64,000 nucleotides of DNA from Notospermus geniculatus (taxonomy: Eukaryota > Nemertea > Pilidiophora > Heteronemertea > Lineidae). Below the pieces are notes generated by a model. The model saw nothing but the letters and a program-made list of their open reading frames with translations, did not search any database and was not told the DNA's origin. The stretch's first letter is position 1. Each line of letters begins with the position of its first letter. Location: contig NMRB01000712.1 in assembly GCA_002633025.1 (NCBI GenBank), positions 155,770 to 219,769 of the forward strand, in the 5' to 3' direction. The translations under genes and the position numbers were made by a program. Positions 49,301 through 58,408 of this stretch are shown in pieces.

Positions 49301-51321
49301 GAGGCAGACCTATCGAACCTGTGTCAAAAAGGGCCTATCCTCAGTGCACTCTGTTGTATTTGCCAAACTCCTTGTACAATGGGGAAAATAACATGCTATT
49401 ATTACATTACTACATAATTTCTAAAAAGTGGGAATTTTTTCTGTGGGTTTTTTTTACCGTCGGCATGTTTACTTACATTTGTTATAAGTTGTACATAAAC
49501 CTGCCCCATTAACCATGTTAACAGATAGTGAATAGTGTTTATAAACAAGTAGATAAAGTCAAGTTCTATCACCTCAGTAGAGTTCATCTCCTGGAGATGA
49601 AGAGATTATCACTTCATGTTGAGATTTATATTTACACGTTTCGGCGAGAGGAACAATGGTAGTGATGAATCACCTTCATTCACAGAATGGTGCGCTACCC
49701 TCTGTCTATTTTAACTGACCTCCTCTGATTCCTCTAGGATTAAGTCATGGATTAAACAGCAGCAGTGCATACAACAAAATGAAAGGTAGAGATTATCTGG
49801 TCAGGGATTTTGGTGGATTAACAACTTTACTTCATTTTATTGTTGAGGGAGGTCGTTTTCAATTATAACAGTGTTTTCTCTTTCTGTGTGTGGAATATGG
49901 TTTATTCCCATTTCGTCTCTGCCCAATTCACCGCCGGATAAAAACCAGTGCTAACCTTAACCCTTAATCCAACCGTCAGAGGGCGAAATAGGAAAATACC
50001 GCATGGGACATATGGTTCAGGTGTGGGACATTGTAAATTCTTGGGTTATGGACGAATGAACGTGTTTTCGGCAGGCTGTTTATCAACATCAACTCTCTTC
50101 AGGGACCAAACATGGTATAAACCGACCCAGATTATATCTCTGTTTCTCTTTTCCTTCTCCAGGTGGCGCAAGTTATTCTACGGTGCTGAAGTATTACATT
50201 TACCAAACGTAGAAGACTTGGATGAAGAAATTTTACACACGAAACATCAGTTTAATTCGTATCACAAAGAAAACTGTCGCCGAGAACTCGTCAGAGATAG
50301 GAGGTGAGAAAGTGTGTTAATGCATTTGTGAGCCAGTCTGACAAAACCCAGCCAAAGTCGCTAAACACCACAAGGTTAATAGGTTACATAGGGAGTGTCA
50401 TCACGATAAAAAGACGACGGTCTGTTGGTGGCAAATAAAGCCTTATCGATTGTGCAACAAATATCAGGTATGATCAAGGCCTAGGTCACTCCCCAGTGAC
50501 TTTGGTTGAGTTTTCACAGACAGGGTCACATTTACGTGCTTCTTCGTTGAATCACCGGTGTGTCATTTCCTTTGCTAGCTCCTGTAGAGATACTTCACAT
50601 TTCCATGACGACACGATGCCGCCATATTGGCCGTCAGTGTCAAGCGCCATCATGGCATGAACACAGTGTCAACACGCAGATCGTGACGTCAAAATGTCAT
50701 GATGTGACAGTTTGACATCATCGCCGGCCATTTGACGGCCAGCGTGGCTGATTCTTTGCAGTCACTCGACTGTTGTGACGTCAGTAAATACCCTCGAGCT
50801 TGGTCTATTCATCGTTTCGACGGCTCCGCCATCTTGGTTTCTACAAAGATTTCGTGCGTGCGCACTTGATCTGGTGGGCAAATTAACCCATATGATTGGT
50901 CAGGCGATACGAATTTGCCCAGCAGATCTACATGTAACTGTGCATGTGCAGTTTCCAAGAAATCCAAGATGGGGGGGGGGGTGTCAAAACGACGAATAGG
51001 TCACCTTTTTTCAAACTTTTCTGACGATGTAAATTCATCCTCTCTCTTCTCTGCAGGTGGCGTCTTCGACAGTATCAAGGAGTCTTCACAGGGACTGACT
51101 TTGTTGATTGGTTACTCGAGGCAGGATTAGCTCACGATCGTACGGAAGCAGTGGCGTACGGCCGCAGATTACTCCTCGCTCGAGTTCTTCATCATGTGAC
51201 GAGGGAGCATTTATTTTACGATTTACCGTATTTCTACCGGTTTGATTCTGACGAGGAGGGAGAGGATGTTTGTCCCGTGTCAGGACGTCAGAAATGTGGA
51301 ATAACTCCGGATGATGACTGA
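40393..51321 (+). CDS. GPR155: GPR155/LYCHOS-type lysosomal cholesterol-sensing membrane protein with DEP domain
   Basis: Exons: 40393-40747, 41222-41618, 41953-42118, 42485-42640, 43241-43324, 43882-44096, 44782-44878, 46822-47140, 47447-47551, 47722-47927, 48150-48310, 50163-50303, 51057-51321, coding for 888 residues (human 870). The N-terminal half is a PIN-transporter-like bundle (IAGRSNLISHTQGKGLG, FATQSNDFALGYPI, FYLGLTMVGKIK). A GPCR-like helical part and a charged loop (exons from 46822 to 47927) follow. A C-terminal DEP domain is in the last exon (GVFTGTDFVDWLLEAGLA). In vertebrates this protein senses lysosomal cholesterol and signals to mTORC1 through GATOR1. The reading frame stays open 5' of 40393 back to an acceptor at 40295, so an upstream coding exon may add N-terminal residues. 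Two exons recur after a gap (see 45706 and 46357); I counted one copy. Confidence 0.93.
41061..41127 (-). repeat. SINE tail fragment
   Basis: On the minus strand, GCTGAATGAGCTGCTCCTTT and AGAAAGGTTTCTGGAGATAC-TGGGGT match the body of the SINE at 9707-10001 with moderate divergence. Confidence 0.6.
41683..41760. repeat. Short hairpin, GCTCCTCTTCAT family
   Basis: AGCTCTTCTTCA pairs with TGAAGAGGAGTGG, followed by CGTAAAAACCC; the same arrangement as 28658-28732 but inverted. It is in a GPR155 intron. Confidence 0.5.
43020..43182. repeat. Inverted-repeat element, family B
   Basis: CACTGCTCCGCATGTAAATC...GCAAGTTGGCTCTTAG pairs with AAGAGAGCTAACTAGCTCGA...CACATGGAGC. It lies in a GPR155 intron. 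Confidence 0.65.
44109..44347. mobile_element. MITE present in one repeat copy only, TA-flanked
   Basis: The ends ATGCTAGGTTTACATTATGT and ACATAATGTAAACCTAGCA are mirror images, with arms of about 40 bp (TTCCCGG.GGCCACGGCA inside). The matching position in copy B reads ACCGTAACTATTG with no insert, while copy A reads ACCGTA-element-TAACTATTG. The empty site proves it is an insertion, with a TA target duplication. Confidence 0.92.
44443..44572. repeat. Inverted repeat GGGCCGTATGCTTGGGTCAGA
   Basis: GGGCCGTATGCTTGGGTCAG faces GTCCGACCCATGCATACGGT; inner AGTCTGACTTT/AAAGTC words also pair. The same element is in copy B (about 46028-46146), so it predates the split of the two copies. Confidence 0.65.
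44978..45570. other. Assembly gap 3 (Ns)
   Basis: A run of 593 Ns inside the GPR155 gene, between two near-identical blocks. Frames called across it are artefacts. Confidence 0.99.
45706..45920 (+). CDS. Second copy of GPR155 exon 6
   Basis: Same exon as 43882-44096, with the same splice sites. Only synonymous-looking changes are visible (for example ATA to ATC in DSINWQH). The translated protein, FLMCLGNLLYYLVNN onward, is identical. Probably the other allele, not an extra exon. Confidence 0.8.
46357..46453 (+). CDS. Second copy of GPR155 exon 7
   Basis: Same as 44782-44878 (FPVFITGVLMMSVRRQPGK). Exons 6 and 7 together are 312 bp, a multiple of three, so a real duplication would not break the frame. 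The gap and allele-like differences argue against one. Confidence 0.8.
47597..47660. repeat. Single arm of family B repeat
   Basis: GGTGCTCCTCTGTGTGAGCT-TTCTCGTGTGAGTTGGCTTTCAATGGGCAC is one family B arm without a visible partner. It lies in a GPR155 intron. Confidence 0.6.
48066..48138 (-). promoter_or_regulatory. Cluster of AAGGTCA-like half-sites
   Basis: Read on the minus strand, the segment holds AAGGTCACGGTCAC, TCAAGGTTA, TAGGTCA and TCAAGGTCA-like words within about 75 bp of a GPR155 intron. Functional meaning is uncertain. Confidence 0.25.
48865..49130. mobile_element. Foldback/MITE element, family A (complete copy)
   Basis: It starts TAGACAAATCCCAAATTGAC and ends GGGATTTGGGATTTGTCTA. 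The arms extend inward for roughly 100 bp (CTTCCGCCGAAATCGTAAAC; GTTTGCCATTTCGGCGGAAG), so the whole 266-bp element can fold into one stem. Terminal TA on both sides suggests a TA target site. It is in the GPR155 intron before the exon at 50163. Confidence 0.85.
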
Positions 51322-54302
51322 ATCTGCTCTTAACGATGTCTCGCCTTCAAACGCATTGCTCAACTAACGACTTTATGGTTTGGCATACTTTTCAAGGTCA
51401 CAGAACTCAAAGTTAAAAATTTTGCCATTTGGTGGCATGTTTCATGGCAATTTGACCTAGTATCCTAACCTAGTATCCTAACCTGGTGTGATCATCTGTG
51501 ATCTAGGTACCCTCCTAGTGTAGAGCAAATTTTGGTCCAATTGGACCTCAAATATGACCAACAGGCAGCCATCTTGGAAAATAGGCTTTGAATGGCACAT
51601 GTCATAAATTGCTGTAGCAGGAATGCTTTGACCTTAAAAATTTTGGCCATTTTGGACTTCCAAATATGGCGGCTAGTCGGCCATCTTGAAACTTGACTTT
51701 AGCCAATATCTCACGAACAAGCCCCTCTGGTATTGATGGTATTCTGAGAACAGAGAGGAAGCTGACTTTAAAAGCAATCCAACATTGGATAAACAACAGA
51801 GCTTAGCTCAGCCAAGTGCAAAGTGAGATTGAGCATTAATCCAGAGAGAAAGCTAAAAATGTTCAAAGGTGGGGAGATTTCTTCTCCCTGGCTACAGGTG
51901 CGTCAGTTAGTCTGTGGAGAGGCTTGGGCATTGTCAGAAACTTCCTTCGGGCAAATGAAGGACATAATCTCTGTTATCTGGACTGCTAGTCCGTTTTTAT
52001 TAGCTCACCTGTCAGCTGTAGTTGTGATGCAGTGTCCTTCATCCGTCGTATCCTGTTAGTAGGGCATGTTTCGTAACCGCTGGGGCTATTGATCTGAAAC
52101 ATTAATGTGAAATATCGCTCGGTCTAGATGACCTGACACCAAGTTTTCATGTCCAAAACCAAAAACACAAAAAGTGCAATAACTCCTGAACTAATGGCTG
52201 GATCATCTTCAAATTTTTATCATAGTAGGCCTACATGTACATCTACGAGATGCATGACCTATGTAACAGCTTTTTGATTGACTTCAGCCAAAATCTTGTG
52301 AACAAGAGTAGGCAGGATGTTGACTTAGCTAAATAGAAGGAAGTAGTTATGTTGCAGTTTTGTCAAGCCACGGGGATGGCGTCTTAATTGGCGATGGTGA
52401 AATTAAATTTTAGCCTGTTTTGGCTGGTATATAGTAGGAACGTGGTTTTGTTTTGCTGCGGTTTTGTTAAGCCACGAGGATGGCGCCTTAATTGGCTGAT
52501 GATGGTAAATAGTTTCTCTGACATTTTGTCCGAGGGTGTTGCATATTTCTTGCCCAGCTTGTTGGCAGGTCACTTTTGTCTGGTCGGTAGAGCGCAGGGG
52601 TACAAAAAAATGATTTTTGACACTGGATAATATTGGATCTTTTATTAATTTATTCATAGAAGCTGATATGAATGTTTCTACTCTCAAATTCAAGGGAATT
52701 AGTTGAGCAGACCTAGTAGGCGCACGTTACTAAGGTGCAGTAAGCTTTTACATTCCTTCTACCTTTGCACCATGTTTTTGAGGTAGGCGTAACTTCGGTG
52801 AGCAGTGGATGGTTGGGCCCGTTGTTTGTAGTGGATCCATGATTGTTTGTACCCAGCTCTGGACAACGAGTTGTCCCTAGCTGGTGTGAATGCGTATGGC
52901 ATCCCGGCCTCTTTTTTTTTCTTTTGTTTGGAGAGGGTTGCCTGCCATTACCGCTACAAACCTTCATTTCCGACTCAGGTGCTTAGTTGGAACATTGGGA
53001 TCAACGACAACCGCTTGGCTAAAAGTAGTGGGTCATTTAGCCATCCATGTAGGAATGGGCTCATGTTTTGAAAAATACTGGCAAAGCTCAACTGGGGTAA
53101 ACAAATGAAATGCCATAACCAGGATTCGAACCAGAGTCCTTAGTTTCTGAATCATGTGTTTTACTGACTGGGCTTAAGAGATATGTCCTAGTTGCAGGGC
53201 TGAGAAATACATGTACAGTGAAACCCCTCATGTGGACCATCCCTCTATGTGGACCACCCCTCTAAGTGGATCGATTTTTGTCGGTCCCAAATAAATCCTT
53301 CACATTTTCCTTTAGCTAAGTGGACCACCCCTCTACCTCGACCTGGACCACCAAAAGTAGGGTCCCAAAGTGCATGGTGACCCCTCTATGTGGACCAGAA
53401 GATGCAAAATCTAGGTATTCGCGTGGTCCATGGTTACGCCAAACACATGGAAAAGCTAGATTTCACACCATAGGCTTTTTGTTGGTCCCAGGAATAAACA
53501 AACAATTAACACCTTTNCCAAGCAGGTCCTAGCACAAGTTGCTTATAGCCGCGGAGTGCACGGAGTGCATGGCGTTGGTAGCGTCGTGAAGTTGGCTCCA
53601 AACACCTCTCACGTCTACTGGGTTTAGGGCGGACTCACGGATAAGTTTAATGGGATAGCCCCATGACAATGTTCCAGTGCCTTAGACAAACTGCAGAAGA
53701 AATACTTCCTCATATTTGACATGCACAAAAGTTGGTCATAATCAAGAGCCATTAGTTGCTCCTCCGAGGTCAAATTTTTGGCATATTTTCTATTGCACAT
53801 TTCTTGTGCTCATAATTGAAGTATACTTGTTGTTAGAGGGCAGAGAAAGGGAAAAGTTCCCCTCCCCTCCGAAGCTTTCCTCTCTGATTTTCAAGTTGTT
53901 TCTGCCCGCCTCCATTAGGAGGCGTAGCATATTGCCCGCCTCCACTTGGCGGCGTAGCATATTGCCCGGCATATTGGCCCATATTGGTCATCAGGTATTG
54001 TGTAGCACCAGTCAATGGTGGCATGTTTTGCAACTAGGAGGCCAGTACAAACAGAAATTTACTACCTGTATAGCAGAGATGCCAACCCTAAGGATTTGCC
54101 TGTATTTTCTACGTTTTTGTTTTCCGACATTACAACCACACCATGTTGCAGAGCAACTACGACGTCATTTTTGACGCATGTGTGCATTCTGGTTGACAAA
54201 ACGCTAACACTGGGAGTGTCGGTTTGCCAACCCAGGAACCAGCATGTCCACATGCGTCAGAACGACGTCATGACATCATGGTGGCTATTCATGATGTATT
54301 GC
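51322..54302. other. Downstream of GPR155, no gene seen
   Basis: The early part is probably GPR155 3' UTR; the first canonical plus-strand AATAAA is near 53289. At 53212-53400 an imperfect repeat of the word CCCCTCTAAGTGGACCA is visible. Around 53108-53168 the minus strand carries a B-box-like CTGGTTCGAATCC, possibly another tRNA-derived repeat. No exon was recognised. Confidence 0.4.
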
Positions 54303-54492
54303 TACACTGAATGACAAAAGTCGAAATCAGTCGCTACTATGGTCAGTTCGACAACACTTGATCTGGCGATATTTTGAATTTACTCCACAAGAGTTCCAGC
54401 AGATTTTAACATTTATGGAACCTTTCCACAAAAAGTATTTTAGAACGGACAATATATTGTAGCGACTTATTTCGACTTTGTCATTCAGTGTA
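54303..54492. mobile_element. MITE with TACACTGAATGACAAA ends
   Basis: TACACTGAATGACAAAAGTC at the left and GACTTTGTCATTCAGTGTA at the right are mirror arms that continue inward (CGAAATCAGTCGCTAC; GTAGCGACTTATTTCG). The outermost bases are TA on both sides. Confidence 0.85.
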
Positions 54493-54724
54493 TAGAGGCG
54501 TTTAGGCAGGTTTGAGTTAGGCAAGGGTGACTGTTTTATGTAGTGTGATTTAGTTGTATTTAATTGACACCAACACATTATACAGTGTTTGATGGATTTT
54601 ATTCATCAATACAGTACAAAGCCACTGATATTAATGATACAACCGACCATTTTGATCATGTGTTAGGCTTACAGTAAGTGGTGCAAATGGTTTCCCAATC
54701 AGCAAAGCTATCATTCACCATGTA

Positions 54725-55215
54725 TTGATTGATGTAGGTCATCCTTCGTACACAGGCCTACTCTTCTTGTGTGTAGGTCTACACACTCCATGTTATCACA
54801 TCAATAGTTTACTACACAAGTCAGACTGGCCACACCAGTGTAGTGTAATCATATTTTACACCAGCACTAGATTGCTTTGTGAGTCAGACTTCAGAAAACC
54901 AGGGATGACTGCCAAGAAACTCCGATAGCACGAACAGGCCTAACAGAGAAATTCTGTAATGGTAAAAGGCATTGATTGGTGTTAGGTCATCCTTCGTACC
55001 ATAGGCCTACTGTTCTTGTGTGTAGGTCTACACACTCCATGTTATCACATCAATAGTTGACTACACAAGTCAGACTGGCCACACCAGCACTCGATTGCTT
55101 TATGGTACCAGTCAGACTTCAGAAAACGTGGGCGGACCGTCAGACTTCAGAAAACGTGGGCGGACCGCCAAGAAAGTATGATAGCACTAACAGGGCCTAA
55201 CAGAAAAATTCTGTA
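54725..55215. repeat. Tandem duplication of about 240 bp
   Basis: The block GTAGGTCATCCTTCGTACAC...CACTCCATGTTATCACATCA...GACTGGCCACACCAG at 54732-54950 recurs at 54977-55205 with small differences. The second copy also holds a short internal duplication of CAGACTTCAGAAAACGTGGG. An inverted fragment follows to about 55285. Confidence 0.75.
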
Positions 55216-55451
55216 ATGGTAAAAGGATCGCACACCTCTCTGTTAGGCCCTGTTAGTGCTATCGGAGTTTCTTGGCGGTCAGCTCAGGTTTTTCAACTGG
55301 TCACTCAGTTAATGTTTACCCTGTGTCAGTCAGGTTGTACGATGAGTTTAAAATCAACTTCAGAAAGTCTTAGGCAGTTGCTAAGTACAGTTACACTGTT
55401 TATTATGTTCAAATGTATTGTTTACATCCTTACTTTGCTCGCTACATGTAC

Positions 55452-55978
55452 ACCCTTAATATACTTGCTGAATAAAACACTTTTCTCCACTGTATTCACT
55501 TACTACTTGGCAGTATTATTCAATAACTCAAGAACAGGGGTTAAACGCGTGCGCTCAAGCGGAACGGTAATAACATCTTGCAAAAAATTTAGCGTTTTAT
55601 GACTTGGGGTTATTCGCGTGCGCTCATGCGGAACCGTAATTACATCTAGAAAACAAGACGTTATTACGGTTCCGCATGAGCGCACGCGAATAACCCTAAA
55701 TGCTAAATTTTTTGCAAGATGTTATTACCGTTCCGCTTGAGCGCACGCGAATAACCCCTGTCTGGAAAGTGCAGTTTAAGATCGTTCCGCTTGAGCGCAC
55801 GCGAATAACCCTAAGCCATAAAACATCAAATTTTTTAGCGGAGACGTTATTACCGTTCCGCTTGAGCGCACGCGTTTAACCCCTGTTCTTGAGTTGCTGA
55901 ATAATACTTACCTAGTTTGCTGCCAAGTAATAAGTGAATACAGTGGAGATCTTTTATTCAGGAGGTATAAGGGTGCAC
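55452..55978. mobile_element. Large palindromic element with six GCGTGCGCTC modules
   Basis: The outer arms (TACACCCTTAATATACTTGC...ATTCACTTACTACTTGGCAG and their complements near 55905-55978) bound an inner array of the word GGTTATTCGCGTGCGCTCAA-GCGGAACGGTAATAAC. It occurs twice forward (55542, 55608) and four times reversed (about 55661, 55720, 55775, 55848). A decayed single copy is near 59215-59250. No coding frame; a foldback element is the best guess. Confidence 0.8.
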
Positions 55979-56048
55979 AATATTGCCCTGGACCAGTTAT
56001 TTCCTTGTGTTTTGTCTACAAGTATTCTAAAGTTGTTTGGTACATGTC

Positions 56049-56176
56049 ACGCTGATTTCACAAAGGCTGTTTAAGACTTAGACACATGTAACTTCACTAA
56101 ATGCATGCTCTTCCACCATGCATTTGACGAAGTTACAAACGTCTAAGTCTTAAACATCCTTTGTGAAATCGGCGCA
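56049..56176. mobile_element. MITE with CGCTGATTTCACAAAGG ends
   Basis: CGCTGATTTCACAAAGGCTG-TTTAAGACTTAGAC is mirrored by GTCTAAGTCTTAAACATCCT-TTGTGAAATCGGCG; the loop holds the smaller palindrome ATGCATG...CATGCAT. Confidence 0.85.
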
Positions 56177-57281
56177 AAATCTATCAAACAAGTTGAGAAT
56201 TCTTCTAAACATTGTAGACAAAACGTAAGGAAATATCTGGTCCAGGGCAAATGTAGTGGGTTACAGATAAATCGGAAATGATGAGAAATAACAGGACACC
56301 ACAATGAATCAGCAGAAAGAACGACAAATGTCCTAATGTCCATTTCCTGTCATCTTGCATCGTCCGTCAGCTGGGCACGTTTCATACGGCGTCGACTGTT
56401 GTTTCTCATCTCCACAGCTTGGTAGATTTGAGTCCAATCAGTTGATATCAGTTCCCTTGGTTCCTGTCACTGTACATGCTCGTATCTTTCCTGAAAAACA
56501 CAGAAGAAAAAAGTTATTGATTTTAATAATGTGCTTGTGAAATGTTGTAAAAAACTGTTTGTTTCAGACAAAATGTTCAATAAAAAATATAAAGTTATTT
56601 ATAATTTTGATTTGTTATTTTCTCAACAGCTGTCCCCACTGTCAAATCATCTTGAAATTTGATGCTGGCCTTGGATAGCTGCTGGATCATCGATAAAGGA
56701 TGTATCAACTGCCAACTGTAACATAATTACAGCCACTCATACCTGGCACCCAGAACTTAAATCTTTAATAACTCAAAAACTATAATAGATATGACCTTGG
56801 GACCAATTTTTTTTGAATCCTTGACCCACGTATACCTTAAGTTTAGTTTTTGGTTAAAATTGGAGAGGGTCAAAATTTTGTCAATTTCCCTGAATATACC
56901 CCTTGCAGTTTTTTTAGGCTAAAAAAAAAAGTTGCTCCAATTCGTTTGAAACTCTGCCATATGATGCATATCACTGAATATGTTTTCGGAATGTAGTCGG
57001 CGGTCGATTATCTGCAGAAACAATGAAGTTATTAATGAAAAACCTTAAAAATTATCCTTTAATTAGGTTCATTAATAGGATTATTTATGCATATTTCAAG
57101 TTACTCCAATTGAGCTGAAATTTTTTTTGTGATATCCTTGAAGGGTCCCGCATATAATGGCATGCATATGCATACTTAATTCACTCATGCATATATAATG
57201 AGCAATTTTCAACTTTGTCTGAGCTTGCTGAAATTTTTTAATTATAGAGGTACATGTAGCCGTGTTGATCGCTGAATGAAT
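56177..57281. other. A/T-rich unassigned sequence
   Basis: No exon seen. The segment CCAACTGTAACATAATTACA-GCCACTCATACCTGGCACCC near 56710 is repeated in the same direction near 58045, so much of 56700-58120 may be one repeat unit or an old transposon. Confidence 0.4.
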
Positions 57282-57434
57282 GAGTAGAAATGAAATAGGT
57301 AACACCGTCTTTTAAATCAACTAGGATATATTGAGACAAGCTTTCGACCCTATGAAGGCCCGATAGGGTCCAAAGCTTGTCTCAATATATCCGAGTTGAT
57401 TTAAAAGACGGTGTTACCTATTTCATTTCTACTC
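57282..57434. mobile_element. Palindromic element with 70-bp arms
   Basis: GAGTAGAAATGAAATAGGTA-ACACCGTCTTTTAAATCAAC and the right end GTTACCTATTTCATTTCTAC-TC are mirror arms. Pairing continues to the centre (GGATATATTGAGACAAGCTT) with only two or three mismatches visible. It interrupts the repeated word CTTGCTGAAATTT in its flanks. Confidence 0.85.
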
Positions 57435-58143
57435 TTGCTGAAATTTGTAATTGTATGAAGTCGTCGGGTTGTCCGCCATGTCATGGCATGCATATGCATA
57501 CCTAATTCGTTTATGCATAAATTACGATCATCTTATTAAATATTATAAAATTTTTTTCAAAAACTATTGACCGATACAAAGATATCATGAAGTTATTACT
57601 TCGATATTTGGCAAATCATGAAAGTGGCCTACATCTACAACTTGGTCTCTGTGATTAAAACCTTCGAATTTTTGTAACCAATTATAAGTTTAAAACATAT
57701 TCTTCTGTCTCCAAAATGCAAAAATATTTCAAAAATTTTTCTTAAAAATGATGTTTATTTCACAAAATATCAAGTGAGTTTTTCTCATGATACTGGAATT
57801 AGGCCTGTAAGTCCCACAGATTAAAAACATTTTTACCCCAAATTTTGATCCTAGATTAGAACAGACTTGTTCTTTCTAATAGAAAAATGAAGCTTGTGAA
57901 AATATTGATCTGTAAGATGATATCATGGAATTATCATTTCATGATATTTTGATAATTATCATGAAATCCAACCAAAATATCAGAATTTCACTCCATAGGA
58001 CATTAGATAATGATCTAATCTTTCAACATTCCAAGTTTCAGGTTCATATTGCCAACTGTTGCATAATACAGCCACTTTGAAAATATCTGGCACCCAGGAC
58101 TTACACATGTAGCAGTTGAAAAGTCCAACACACCTGTCTGTGC
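57435..58143. other. A/T-rich unassigned sequence
   Basis: No exon is recognisable. It contains many ATTTCATGATAT-type short palindromes and the second copy of the GCCAACTGTTGCATAATACA word at about 58050. Confidence 0.4.
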
Positions 58144-58408
58144 ATTAAAGGAGCTCGACGTCCAAGTTGTAAACAAACTGGTTTGTTTACAAACAGTGGC
58201 CAGCAAACTAGTTTTATTCCTTCGTGAAGGTGGCAGCACCAGCAGCGTCCCGTGATCATTAGACTGGTACCCGGTCCAATGCAACTCACTCACGATATTC
58301 ACGTCAGTACAAATCACCGACAATAGGTGGCAGCACCACAGGCATCACGTGGATAGAGAACCAGTGAGTGTCAGAGTGTTTACAACTTGGACGTCCAGCT
58401 CCTTTAAT
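58144..58408. mobile_element. MITE with TTAAAGGAGCTCGACGTCCAAG ends
   Basis: TTAAAGGAGCTCGACGTCCA-AGTTGTAAAC at the left and GTTTACAACTTGGACGTCCA-GCTCCTTTAA at the right are mirror arms. A second inner pair GTGGCAGCACCA appears as a direct repeat. Confidence 0.8.

Noticed and set aside
55452-55978. CRISPR-like repeat array
   Set aside because: The repeats alternate in orientation, have no regular spacers, and the genome is an animal's.
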